NCBI GenBank assembly: GCA_050874385.1
Contig: JBNMKO010000005.1
Location: forward strand, 1-64,000
Reading direction: 5' to 3'
DNA length: 64,000 nucleotides
Source: CAG-882 sp050874385
GTDB taxonomy: Bacteria; Bacillota; Clostridia; Lachnospirales; Lachnospiraceae
In this document: piece after piece, positions 1-8,098 of the stretch
Layout of the letters: each line of letters begins with the position of its first letter
Position numbering within the stretch: position 1 is the stretch's first letter
The notes under the pieces: generated by a model
Told to the model about the DNA's origin: nothing
What the model saw: the letters and a program-made list of their open reading frames with translations, nothing else
Database searches by the model: none
Translations under genes and position numbers: made by a program

Positions 1-1319
1 CGAGTACCCTTTGATATGCTCCGCAAGAGCCTTGAGAGGGCGGTTGTCATCTCAGATATGCCGTCAGCGCCCTGTGTGACAGCCATCCATTTGATGGAGT
101 TGAGCGTGTTGTATATAAAATGAGGGTTTATCTGGCTTTGGAGCATCTTGTACTCCAAGTCTTTTTTGTCCTTCTCATCCTGAATTTTGCTGTTTAAAAG
201 CGACTCGATATTCTCCGAGAGATTGTTTATGCCGCGCCCGATATCGCCTAGCTCATGGTTCCACTCTATGGATGTGTCACGGCTGAAATCTCCCTGTGAA
301 ATCTTTTCGAGCCGTTTTTGTATCTTTATTACCGGCACACTTATGTACTGGTAAAGTATCGTGGAGAGCAGAAATCCTATAAGTATTATGAGCGACGTTA
401 TGGCGAGCATTATTATAAAGTAATAGGGAACGTAGGATTTCATCTCCTTGTTGGATATAAGCTGTGTTATATAGCAGCCGGGTGCGGACAGTGGCTTGCT
501 TATAAGGTAGCCGTCAGTTCCGTTGTCGTTAAAGTGGAATACTCTTGTATTTTCCGTCAGCTCAGAGTAAAACAGCTCGTCGGTTGAGATATTGGATGTG
601 TCAAGTTCTGTCAGGGAGTCGTTTGACATAAGATACACATGTTCTCCGAGCGTTAGGTAGAGCCGGCAGTCGTCCGCCATGGAGTAGTAGTGCATGGGCG
701 ATGTAAAAAAATCCTCAAGCAGGGAGAGTGACACATACCCACCAAGCTTTAGACTATACTCGTAGGCTATCGGGCGTATAATTATAAGCACATTTTTTGA
801 ACTCCTGTCTATGTATGGGTCAGATATGAAGCCCGTTGAAAAGTCGGCGGCATTGGATTTTATTTGGTTGTCGTAGATGTCCAAAGCCTTTGTTATCTCG
901 GACACATTCTTTGAGGTCGAGTAAGTCGGGTCGACAATCTGCAAATATTTGTCGTGGCTGTTTCCTATTATAATGCGGTGCATGTAGCTGCCGACGGGAC
1001 TTGACATATACTCGTCGTTAAGTCTGTCGTAAGCTTTAAGGGCGGCATTCGCGGAGGAGTCGCCCTTGTAGTTCATAAAACGGCTTATATATGTGTGTGA
1101 CTGACAGAAGGATATAAATCTGTTGACATTGGATATATTTTCGTTTATCGAGTCGACCATAAATGCAAGGTTGGCATCGGTGTTCTCTATAAGCCCCGTC
1201 TTAATGTATTTATTATAGAAGGAAACCGACAAAAGAGAGAGCACCGCACCGATAAATATTGTAAATATAAGTGTAATCGTGAGTATGGCTCCCTGTAGGG
1301 AGCGGCGATGTGTTTTCAT
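1..1319 (-). CDS. YesM-type sensor histidine kinase (3' end beyond the window)
   Basis: Reading the minus strand from an ATG at 1319 gives an open frame to position 1 with no stop, so the C-terminus is missing. The protein starts with a short basic stretch and a hydrophobic segment, then about 250 residues of probable extracellular sensor. A second membrane segment and a HAMP-like region follow, then the His_kinase hallmark QINPHFIYNTLNSIKWMA near position 100. That motif carries the phospho-accepting histidine in YesM/LytS-type kinases. The ATPase domain lies outside. It is divergent from the sugar-binding lipoprotein gene at 1714, and kinases of this class usually sit beside an AraC-type response regulator and control the neighbouring importer; that regulator would lie to the left. 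Family assignment is firm; the sugar sensed is unknown. Confidence 0.93.
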   Translation of the reverse strand, partial: MKTHRRSLQGAILTITLIFTIFIGAVLSLLSVSFYNKYIKTGLIENTDANLAFMVDSINENISNVNRFISFCQSHTYISRFMNYKGDSSANAALKAYDRLNDEYMSSPVGSYMHRIIIGNSHDKYLQIVDPTYSTSKNVSEITKALDIYDNQIKSNAADFSTGFISDPYIDRSSKNVLIIIRPIAYEYSLKLGGYVSLSLLEDFFTSPMHYYSMADDCRLYLTLGEHVYLMSNDSLTELDTSNISTDELFYSELTENTRVFHFNDNGTDGYLISKPLSAPGCYITQLISNKEMKSYVPYYFIIMLAITSLIILIGFLLSTILYQYISVPVIKIQKRLEKISQGDFSRDTSIEWNHELGDIGRGINNLSENIESLLNSKIQDEKDKKDLEYKMLQSQINPHFIYNTLNSIKWMAVTQGADGISEMTTALSRLLRSISKGT

Positions 1320-1713
1320 AGGTAAAAACCCCGTTTTCAATAAGTTACATATGCAAATAGTGTTATGAGCTGGCAGCAAAGCGGATTGCAAATATCCGAT
1401 TGCCTGAAAAACTGCTGACATAAATCGGCATGGGCCAGTGTGAAATTTGTACAATAAATGCGCGTTATTATTCGTGTATTTTAACATAATTTTATAAATT
1501 TTTAAACTATCACGATAAAAATTACATTTTTTCATAGAAAATTACATTATTTACATTTGTAACATCTTTAAAATTTTCGAAAGAACCAAAAAAAATAAAT
1601 AAAAAATTAAATTTATCCATTCGATTTATAAAGTTTTTTCGCTATAATTAAACCATAGTTAAGAGATGGACGTAAATAATCTCAAAAATCAATTCAATTA
1701 GGAGGAAAAGACT
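1320..1713. promoter_or_regulatory. Divergent intergenic region between sensor kinase and ABC importer operon
   Basis: Holds no gene. It contains one copy of a dispersed repeat (1363-1402) and then a very AT-rich stretch. A good -10 box TATAAT lies at 1643-1648 for the importer operon, but the sequence about 17 bases upstream (TTCGAT, 1620-1625) is a poor -35. That fits a promoter needing an activator, presumably the response regulator partner of the divergent kinase (inference). The ribosome site AGGAGG precedes the ATG at 1714. Confidence 0.5.
1363..1402. repeat. Dispersed palindromic repeat, copy 1
   Basis: Shares with copies at 41867, 42078 and 57682 the pattern TTATGAGC, then AGCGGATTGC, then ATATCCGATTG. 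The core is an inverted repeat CGGAT (1382-1386), seven bases, ATCCG (1394-1398). Sits 44 bases upstream of the divergent kinase start. Function unknown. Confidence 0.6.
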
Positions 1714-3108
1714 ATGAGAAAAAAATTTTTATCGGTTATGATGTCAGCAGCGATGGTGACGACACTTGTGTCAGGCTGCTCAAGCTCAACAGGAAATGAC
1801 ACGACAACAAAGACACCTGAGACACAGGCACCTACTACAACACAGGCGGCAACGACAGAGACAACCAAGGCTGACACAACGGAGACAACCAAGGCAAGCG
1901 ACACAGCAGAGAAGGTAACGCTCAAGTGGGCTATCTGGGATAAGGAGTCAACACCTTACTGGCAGGCTCTCGCAGATGAGTATGAGTCAACACACGACAA
2001 TGTGACAATCGATATGGTAGACCTCGGTTCTACAGATTACATGACAGTACTTGCCACAGAGCTTTCAGGTTCGGGTTCCGAATTTGATGTAGTTACAATC
2101 AAGGATGTTCCGGGATATGCGACACTTGTACAGAAGAATGCAATCCGCTCACTCGATGATTACATAAAGGCAGACGGAGTTGACCTTACAAAGTACGCCG
2201 GTGTTACAGACCAGGTTACAGTTGACGGTTCACTCTACGAGCTTCCTTTCAGAAATGACTTCTGGGTACTGTTCTACAACAAGGATATATTTGATGCGGA
2301 GGGCGTTGATTACCCGACCAACGATATGACATTTGAAGAGTATGATGCGCTTGCAAGAAAGGTTACAAAGACAGATTTTGGTAATCAGATATACGGTGCT
2401 CACTACCATACATGGAGGTCAGCAGTACAGCTCTTTGGTGTTCTTGACGGAAAGCACACAATACTTGATGGTGATTACGGTTTCTTCGCAGACTACTACA
2501 ACATGGTTCTCAATCAGGAGAAGGACGGCGTATGCCGTAAGTACTCTGATTTAAAGACAGAGGGATTACATTATACAGCAGCATTCTCCGGTGGAGATGT
2601 AGCTATGATGAACATGGGTTCATGGTTTATCGCAACACTTATTTCTAACTTAAAGAGTGGTGATTATGATTCAAGTCTTTGCGGCAACTGGGGTATTGTA
2701 AAGTATCCTCATGCAGAGGGTGTTGAGCCGGGTTCAACTCTTGGTACAATCACAGGTATTGCAGTCACAACAGCGACAGACACACCTGACGAGGCATGGG
2801 ATTTTGTTAAGTGGGTAAGCGGCGAGGACGGAGCTAAGGTTATGGCTGAGACAGGTAACTTCCCTGCAATTATGACAAGCGAGGCAATGGACATCATCAC
2901 AAGCCTTGACGGTTTCCCACAGGATGAGGCATCTAAGGAGGCTCTCACAGTTTCTAACCTTTACCTTGAGGTTCCTTACGCTGAGAACGTATCTGAAATC
3001 AACAGCGCACTCGACTCCTATCATGGTTCTATCATGAGCGGTGAGATGACAGTTGAGGAAGGTATCGCAGCTATGGAGGAGGCTGTAAAGGCAATCAAGA
3101 ACGAGTAA
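1714..3108 (+). CDS. Sugar ABC transporter substrate-binding lipoprotein
   Basis: 464 residues. The N-terminus is a signal peptide with lipobox (MRKKFLSVMMSAAMVTTLVSG then Cys22), so it is exported and lipid-anchored. A Thr-rich linker of about 45 residues follows, then an extracellular solute-binding protein family 1 fold (starting KVTLKWAIWD, with DVVTIKD, ELPFRNDFWVLFYNKDIFD and a late GSWF). It captures a sugar or oligosaccharide and delivers it to the two permeases downstream; no ATPase gene is present locally, which is common because such systems share an MsmK-type ATPase. The GH88 gene in the same operon suggests unsaturated uronide-containing oligosaccharides as ligand (inference). 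The start has a strong AGGAGG ribosome site. Confidence 0.93.
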   Translation: MRKKFLSVMMSAAMVTTLVSGCSSSTGNDTTTKTPETQAPTTTQAATTETTKADTTETTKASDTAEKVTLKWAIWDKESTPYWQALADEYESTHDNVTIDMVDLGSTDYMTVLATELSGSGSEFDVVTIKDVPGYATLVQKNAIRSLDDYIKADGVDLTKYAGVTDQVTVDGSLYELPFRNDFWVLFYNKDIFDAEGVDYPTNDMTFEEYDALARKVTKTDFGNQIYGAHYHTWRSAVQLFGVLDGKHTILDGDYGFFADYYNMVLNQEKDGVCRKYSDLKTEGLHYTAAFSGGDVAMMNMGSWFIATLISNLKSGDYDSSLCGNWGIVKYPHAEGVEPGSTLGTITGIAVTTATDTPDEAWDFVKWVSGEDGAKVMAETGNFPAIMTSEAMDIITSLDGFPQDEASKEALTVSNLYLEVPYAENVSEINSALDSYHGSIMSGEMTVEEGIAAMEEAVKAIKNE

Positions 3109-3130
3109 TAAAATTTAGCTGTATGTGGTT

Positions 3131-3158
3131 GGGACTGTTGCTTTCGGGTGACAGTCCC
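3131..3158 (+). other. Intercistronic hairpin between binding protein and permease genes
   Basis: Perfect 8-bp inverted repeat GGGACTGT (3131-3138) / ACAGTCCC (3151-3158) with a 12-base loop. It is not followed by a T-run, so it is more likely an mRNA-stabilising element that keeps binding-protein message in excess over permease message, as known for malE-type operons, than a full terminator. Confidence 0.6.
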
Positions 3159-3192
3159 ATATATTTAAAAAATCAATACAGGAGAGGATTGT

Positions 3193-4245
3193 ATGGGTGA
3201 GAAAAAAGTAGCAGAGATTAACACCTTGCAGGCAGAGCTTGACGAGCTTATCGCAAGGGTGTGTAAGGGAATAGATGACAAAAAAGAAGAGAAAAAATGC
3301 TTATCCCGTATTGAGAAGCTGAGAAGAACTCTCTCAAAGAAAAGGGCGGGAACTAAGCTTAGTCGTGATTTTAAAAGAGATTTGATTTCGTATTCATTCA
3401 TCGCGCCGAACTTCATCGGATTTGCGGTATTCACACTTGTCCCTATTGTTTTTGCCTTTGCGCTTGCATTCCTTAAATGGGACGGAAGCAATGCAATTCA
3501 GTTTATGGGACTTAAAAACTTCAAAAGACTTGGAAGCGACATATTTTTCAAGGCAGCTTTCAAAAATACAATCATCTATTGTATAGGAACGGTGCCTCTT
3601 ACGATGGTGGCATCGCTTGCACTGGCAATAATACTCAATCAGAAGGTTCGGGGAAGAGCGATATTCAGAACATTATCCTTCTTCCCTTATGTAGGCTCCT
3701 TGGTAGCGGTAACAGCAGTGTGGAAGATGCTTTTCCATCCTTCAAAGGGACCTATAAATTCAATACTGTATCATGTGTTCAATGTACCTATGGATAAGCT
3801 CCCACAGTGGTTTTCAGGTGGACTGGTATTGTTCTCACTTATTCTTTTCAGTGTATGGAAATACATGGGCTACTACATGGTAATCTACCTTGCAGGATTG
3901 CAGGGAATATCGGGAGAACTATACGAGGCGGGCTCACTCGACGGAGCCAACACATGGCAGAAGTTTAAGTACATAACATGGCCGCAGCTCAGGTCGACAA
4001 CATTCTTCGTAGTGGTAATGCTCACAATCAACTGCTTTAAGGTGTACGATATAGCGATAATGCTTGCAGGAGGCGGCTCAGGAGAGCTTACAACCTCGGC
4101 AACAGTTTTAGTATACTACATATACCAGAAGGCGTTCATTGACTGGGATTTAGGATATTCGAGTGCAGTTGCGATGGTTCTCTTTGCGATAGTACTGCTT
4201 GTCACGATGGTACAGTTCGCATACCAGAAAAAGACAGCGGATTAA
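3193..4245 (+). CDS. Sugar ABC transporter permease (MalF/UgpA-type)
   Basis: 350 residues, an inner-membrane permease of the binding-protein-dependent transport superfamily. The first ~58 residues are a charged, predicted helical cytoplasmic extension (two Lys/Glu-rich heptad-like stretches) absent from most MalF-type permeases. About six membrane segments follow, from LISYSFIAPNFIGFAVF onward. The ATPase-coupling EAA loop is seen as YEAGSLDGANTWQKFKYITWP at roughly residues 240-260. It pairs with the next gene to form the channel. GGAGAGG precedes the ATG. Substrate specificity cannot be read from sequence. Confidence 0.93.
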   Translation: MGEKKVAEINTLQAELDELIARVCKGIDDKKEEKKCLSRIEKLRRTLSKKRAGTKLSRDFKRDLISYSFIAPNFIGFAVFTLVPIVFAFALAFLKWDGSNAIQFMGLKNFKRLGSDIFFKAAFKNTIIYCIGTVPLTMVASLALAIILNQKVRGRAIFRTLSFFPYVGSLVAVTAVWKMLFHPSKGPINSILYHVFNVPMDKLPQWFSGGLVLFSLILFSVWKYMGYYMVIYLAGLQGISGELYEAGSLDGANTWQKFKYITWPQLRSTTFFVVVMLTINCFKVYDIAIMLAGGGSGELTTSATVLVYYIYQKAFIDWDLGYSSAVAMVLFAIVLLVTMVQFAYQKKTAD

Positions 4246-4260
4246 AGGAGGGACAACGAT

Positions 4261-5109
4261 ATGGCAAAGACAAAATCAAAGTCAAAACATGATTTAATTA
4301 AAAAAGTTGTACTCTATGTGATACTTATAATCATAGCAATTTTAATGGCAATACCATTTATATGGATGTTGTCAGCGTCGATAAAGTCGGACAGAGAAGT
4401 ATTCCAGATGGACCCGTTTGTGCTTATTCCTAAGAACCCTAAGTGGAGCAACTACGCACAGATTTGGACAAAGATACCGATGCTCACTTTTGTAAAGAAC
4501 ACAGTATTTTTGACAATCGTAGTCACACTTTTACAGCTCTTTACGAGCAGCTTCGCGGCTTACGCATTTGCAAAATTGCAGTTCAAGTTCAGAAACGGAC
4601 TTTTCCTCGCATACATCGCGACAATAGCGATGCCTTGGCAGGTATACATGGTTCCACAGTTCCTTATGATGAGAAGCTTCGGACTCAACGACAAGTTGCT
4701 TGCGATTATATGTCTTCAGGCATTCTCAGCATTCGGTGTGTTTATGATGAAGCAGTTCTACGAGGGAATACCTAATGAACTGAGTGAGGCGGCGAGAATA
4801 GACGGAATGTCGGAGTACCAGATATACTCACACATCATGCTTCCGCTCTCAAAGCCGGCGCTTTCAACGCTCACAATTTTTACATTTGTAAATACATGGA
4901 ATGATTACCTTGGACCACTCATCTACTTGAAGTCCCCTGAGAAAAAGACAATCCAGCTCGGACTTAAAATGTTCATAAGCCAGTACTCATCTGATTATGG
5001 TCTTATCATGGCAGGTTCGGTTCTTTCACTTATACCGGTTATCATCGTGTTCATGTGCCTGCAGAAGTATTTCGTGGAGGGCGTTGCATCCACGGGATTA
5101 AAGGGGTAA
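4261..5109 (+). CDS. Sugar ABC transporter permease (MalG/UgpE-type)
   Basis: 282 residues with six predicted membrane segments and the EAA loop SEAARIDGMSEYQIYSHIMLP at about residues 176-196. Second half of the importer channel, inner membrane. Starts 15 bases after the previous stop with an AAAGGAGGG ribosome site, so the pair is translationally linked. A small inverted repeat TTTACAA/TTGTAAA (5117-5139) lies just after the stop and before the GH88 gene, too weak to call a terminator. Confidence 0.93.
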   Translation: MAKTKSKSKHDLIKKVVLYVILIIIAILMAIPFIWMLSASIKSDREVFQMDPFVLIPKNPKWSNYAQIWTKIPMLTFVKNTVFLTIVVTLLQLFTSSFAAYAFAKLQFKFRNGLFLAYIATIAMPWQVYMVPQFLMMRSFGLNDKLLAIICLQAFSAFGVFMMKQFYEGIPNELSEAARIDGMSEYQIYSHIMLPLSKPALSTLTIFTFVNTWNDYLGPLIYLKSPEKKTIQLGLKMFISQYSSDYGLIMAGSVLSLIPVIIVFMCLQKYFVEGVASTGLKG

Positions 5110-5155
5110 AATATATTTTACAAAAAATTATGTTGTAAAGGGGATTTGTGTAGCG

Positions 5156-6355
5156 ATGAAAAAGTATTTTGAGGAATACAAAAATATTGATGACAGTGAT
5201 ATCAACGGCGGCATGGAGTTTGCGGTAAAGCAGATACTTCATGTGCTGCCACAGTTCACGGACTCTTTTGAGAAGGCATACAGCGAGGGCGGTTTTTACA
5301 AGCCTACCGAAAATGTGGACTGGACGACGGGCTTCTGGACGGGTGAGATATGGCTTGCCTACGAGTATGCGCTTGACCATCCTGATATGTTCGAGGAGGG
5401 CGCGGCGGATAAATTAAAATCAGCGGCGCAGGTTCAGATGGATTCTTTCCTCAACAGAATTGACAAAAAGATTGAAGTTGACCACCATGATATGGGATTT
5501 TTGTACTCGCCGTCATGTGTTGCCGGATATAAGCTTATCGGTTCTGAAGTGGGTCGTGAGGCGGCTATAAAGGCGGCTGACCAGCTTTTAACTAGATTTC
5601 ATCCGGTTGGAGAGTTCTTGCAGGCGTGGGGACCTATGGATGCGCCGGAAAATTACAGGCTTATAATAGACTGCCTCAACAATCTTCCGCTTCTTTACTG
5701 GGCAAGTGATATCACGGGCGATAAGAAGTACCGTGAGATAGCGGATAAGCACATACATACGGCTATAAGCAATGTTATAAGGGAAGATTATTCTACATGG
5801 CATACATTTTTCTTTGACCCTAAGACGGGTGCTCCAGACCACGGCGCTACATGTCAGGGCTACAGGGACGGTTCGGCTTGGGCTAGAGGTCAGGCCTGGG
5901 GCGTATACGGGCTTGCGACGGCATACAAGTATACAAAGAGGGAGGAGTACATTCCTCTGTTTGAGAATGTCACAAAGTACTTTCTTGACCATCTTCCAAA
6001 GGATTTGGTTCCTTACTGGGATTTGGAATTTACGGATGGTGATGACCAGCCGCGCGACTCCTCAAGTGCGTCGATAGCAGCATGTGGTATGCTTGAGATG
6101 AGCAGATATCTTGACGACGAGAAGGCTGCTTATTACAAGGAACTTGCTGGAAAGATTATGAAGTCGGTGTACGACAATTACGCTGTAAAGAGTTTTGACG
6201 AGTCCAACGGACTTGTGCTTCACAGCACCTACTCGAACCACTCACCGTACAATACCTGCAACCACTATGGCGTTGACGAGTGCAATATATGGGGCGATTA
6301 CTTCTACATGGAGGCACTCACAAGGCTTTTAAAGGATTGGAAACAGTACTGGTAA
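5156..6355 (+). CDS. GH88 unsaturated glucuronyl hydrolase
   Basis: 399 residues, no signal peptide, so cytoplasmic. It matches the GH88 (alpha/alpha)6-barrel family: DWTTGFWTGEIWLAYE at residues 55-70, HHDMGF with Asp112, IIDCLNNLP with Asp172, then the CQGYRDGSAWARGQAWGVYG block (233-252). The two aspartates are 60 residues apart, close to the Asp88/Asp149 pair of characterised Bacillus unsaturated glucuronyl hydrolase. The enzyme removes the 4,5-unsaturated uronic acid left at the non-reducing end by polysaccharide lyases, after import by the preceding transporter. GH105 (rhamnogalacturonyl hydrolase) is the related alternative, but the HHDMGF and CQGYRDGSAWARGQAW blocks favour GH88. The substrate could be a glycosaminoglycan, gellan-like or plant uronide. 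Confidence 0.88.
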   Translation: MKKYFEEYKNIDDSDINGGMEFAVKQILHVLPQFTDSFEKAYSEGGFYKPTENVDWTTGFWTGEIWLAYEYALDHPDMFEEGAADKLKSAAQVQMDSFLNRIDKKIEVDHHDMGFLYSPSCVAGYKLIGSEVGREAAIKAADQLLTRFHPVGEFLQAWGPMDAPENYRLIIDCLNNLPLLYWASDITGDKKYREIADKHIHTAISNVIREDYSTWHTFFFDPKTGAPDHGATCQGYRDGSAWARGQAWGVYGLATAYKYTKREEYIPLFENVTKYFLDHLPKDLVPYWDLEFTDGDDQPRDSSSASIAACGMLEMSRYLDDEKAAYYKELAGKIMKSVYDNYAVKSFDESNGLVLHSTYSNHSPYNTCNHYGVDECNIWGDYFYMEALTRLLKDWKQYW

Positions 6356-6420
6356 AAATATAAGTAATTGTGAATATGGATACAACTGTTAAGTTATAAA
6401 AAGGAAAGGAAGCCAAGAAC

Positions 6421-7056
6421 ATGGGAAAAATACTTAGCATAGACAGCCCGCTTTGGATGATACTCAATAAGATGACGGACACAATTGTGTTGTCGCTCTT
6501 GTTTATTTTGACAAGTATTCCGATAGTGACAATGGGGTCTTCTCTTTGCGCGCTATACTATATGATGTTCCGCATTGCAGACAACACGGAGGGGCATATC
6601 GTGCGAGGGTATTTTAAGGCTTTTAAGGAGAACTTTAAAAAGTCGACACCTGTATGGCTTTTGTGTCTTTTTATCGGTCTTGTCCTTGCAGGAGATATTT
6701 ATATATGTGTCAGGATGCAGACATCGGCGGCAGGTTTTATACTTGCGGCGGCAGCAGTCATTGCAGTACTGTACATGATGATTGTGCTGTATATGTTTCC
6801 GCTTCTTTCTAAGTGCACAGGGGACACAAGACAGATTGTGTTCATGTCCTTTATGATGTCCATTAAGGAATGGTGGAGAACAATTTTTATGCTGTTTATA
6901 ACATTTATAATGTTGGCTGTCGGCGTGTTTGTGACAGCGCCGTTTCTTATAGTGGCACCGGGAGTTATCGCACTTTCGCATGTATATATATTCAGGACAA
7001 TATTTACAAAATATGGAATGAAAGAGGATGAAAAAATATGTCAGAGCTCTCTTTAA
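6421..7056 (+). CDS. DUF624 (YesL-like) integral membrane protein
   Basis: 211 residues with about five hydrophobic segments. The opening region (LSIDSPLWMILNKMTDTIVLSLLF, then ITSIPIVTMG-like TSIPIVTMGSSLCALYYM) is typical of the DUF624/YesL family, which recurs beside YesM/YesN-regulated carbohydrate ABC operons in Firmicutes. The biochemical role of the family is not established. It lies 65 bases after the GH88 gene in the same orientation and overlaps the next gene by 19 bases, so it belongs to the importer operon. Confidence 0.85.
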   Translation: MGKILSIDSPLWMILNKMTDTIVLSLLFILTSIPIVTMGSSLCALYYMMFRIADNTEGHIVRGYFKAFKENFKKSTPVWLLCLFIGLVLAGDIYICVRMQTSAAGFILAAAAVIAVLYMMIVLYMFPLLSKCTGDTRQIVFMSFMMSIKEWWRTIFMLFITFIMLAVGVFVTAPFLIVAPGVIALSHVYIFRTIFTKYGMKEDEKICQSSL

Positions 7057-7826
7057 AGGTAATTGATAAATCGGGAAAGACGCGTTTCGTTGCAAGCGGT
7101 GATGGCGAGGTGGTTCTTGTAAACACCTCAGAGTACCACGAGGGCGACAGAATAAGCCTTGAGACGGGCGAGAAGAACATATATGTGTGGTTTCAGGCTG
7201 ACGATGCGATGGGTGCGTCGCTTGTCTACATAACAAATAATGTGTCATTTGATATACCTTTTGGCGAGAAGAAAATAAGCTATCCGCCAAAGGCATTTAC
7301 GGGAAACTCTCATTATCTGTATGCGAGGGTTGCAAGAGAGGATGAGTTAAAGAGTTACAAAAATCTTGCTCTCAACGTGTATGACCAGCACGGCGACACG
7401 CACTGTTATCCACATGCTTTTGCAAATGTGGAGACAAGAGGCGAGTCGGTGTTCGCGGCGAGAAACGCCATAGACGGCGTTGTGGCAAATCTCTCACATG
7501 GCGAGTGGCCTTACGAGTCGTGGGGCATTAACAGAAATCCTGATGCCGAGATGACAATCGACTTTGGACGCGAGGTAATTGCGGATAAGATTGTGCTCTA
7601 CACGAGAGCAGATTTTCCGCATGACAGCTGGTGGACGAATGTAACACTCAAATTTTCTGACGGAACGGAAGTTTCGTGGGATTTGGAGAAGAGTGTCAAG
7701 CCGCATGTGCTTGAGTTTGAGCCTAAAAAGATTACATCGGTTACACTCTGCAAGCTCATAAAGGCGGACGATGAGTCGCCGTTCCCGGCTCTGTCTCAGA
7801 TGGAGGTTTACGGGTACATTAAGTAA
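7038..7826 (+). CDS. Discoidin (F5/8 type C)-like carbohydrate-binding protein, function unknown
   Basis: 262 residues, no signal peptide. The first ~110 residues look like a small all-beta domain (KVIDKSGKTRFVASGDGEVVLVN...). From about residue 120 there is a discoidin-like jelly-roll signature: AIDGV near 144-148, SWGINRNPDAEMTIDFG, then IVLYTRADFPHDSWW and a closing QMEVYG. Such folds usually bind glycans. A cytoplasmic protein of this type in an uptake operon is unusual; it may be a lyase or hydrolase accessory or an uncharacterised enzyme. It overlaps the DUF624 gene by 19 bases, starting in its last codons, which implies translational coupling. The domain call is by eye and moderate. 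Confidence 0.65.
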   Translation: MSELSLKVIDKSGKTRFVASGDGEVVLVNTSEYHEGDRISLETGEKNIYVWFQADDAMGASLVYITNNVSFDIPFGEKKISYPPKAFTGNSHYLYARVAREDELKSYKNLALNVYDQHGDTHCYPHAFANVETRGESVFAARNAIDGVVANLSHGEWPYESWGINRNPDAEMTIDFGREVIADKIVLYTRADFPHDSWWTNVTLKFSDGTEVSWDLEKSVKPHVLEFEPKKITSVTLCKLIKADDESPFPALSQMEVYGYIK

Positions 7827-7937
7827 GATGTGCGTTGGCATGTCAGAAAGAAATTTACTTGTGATGTAAAAATATAAAAGTACAGTTGCTTTTGGCAATA
7901 TCATTTTGAAAAATAGTTAAATATTTATTGAGCTAAG

Positions 7938-8001
7938 AAGCCGTTATTTGTAGGTGCTATTTTGATAGTACTTACGGATGACGGCTTGTTTATATTTTTT
8001 T
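7938..8001 (+). terminator. Long hairpin terminator after importer operon
   Basis: Outer arms AAGCCGT (7938-7944) and ACGGCTT (7981-7987) enclose a second fully paired stem GTAGGTGCTA (7950-7959) / TAGTACTTAC (7966-7975) with a six-base loop, counting G-T pairs. A T7 run follows at 7995-8001. The eight-base gap before the T-run makes it atypical, but its position at the operon end supports a terminator. Confidence 0.6.
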
Positions 8002-8098
8002 AATAATTTCCACAAAATTATAGTAAAATATTCCACCTTGTGATACAATATGAATAAAATACGGGTGCGATACACTTATGATGAATTGGAGGACTTAC

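Noticed and set aside
318..587. Plus-strand 89-codon frame
   Set aside because: It is antisense to the sensor kinase, with no start signals and no plausible protein features.
6553..7296. 247-codon minus-strand frame opposite the DUF624 and discoidin-like genes
   Set aside because: Cys/His/Arg-rich low-quality translation typical of an antisense shadow; the plus-strand genes have ribosome sites and family motifs.
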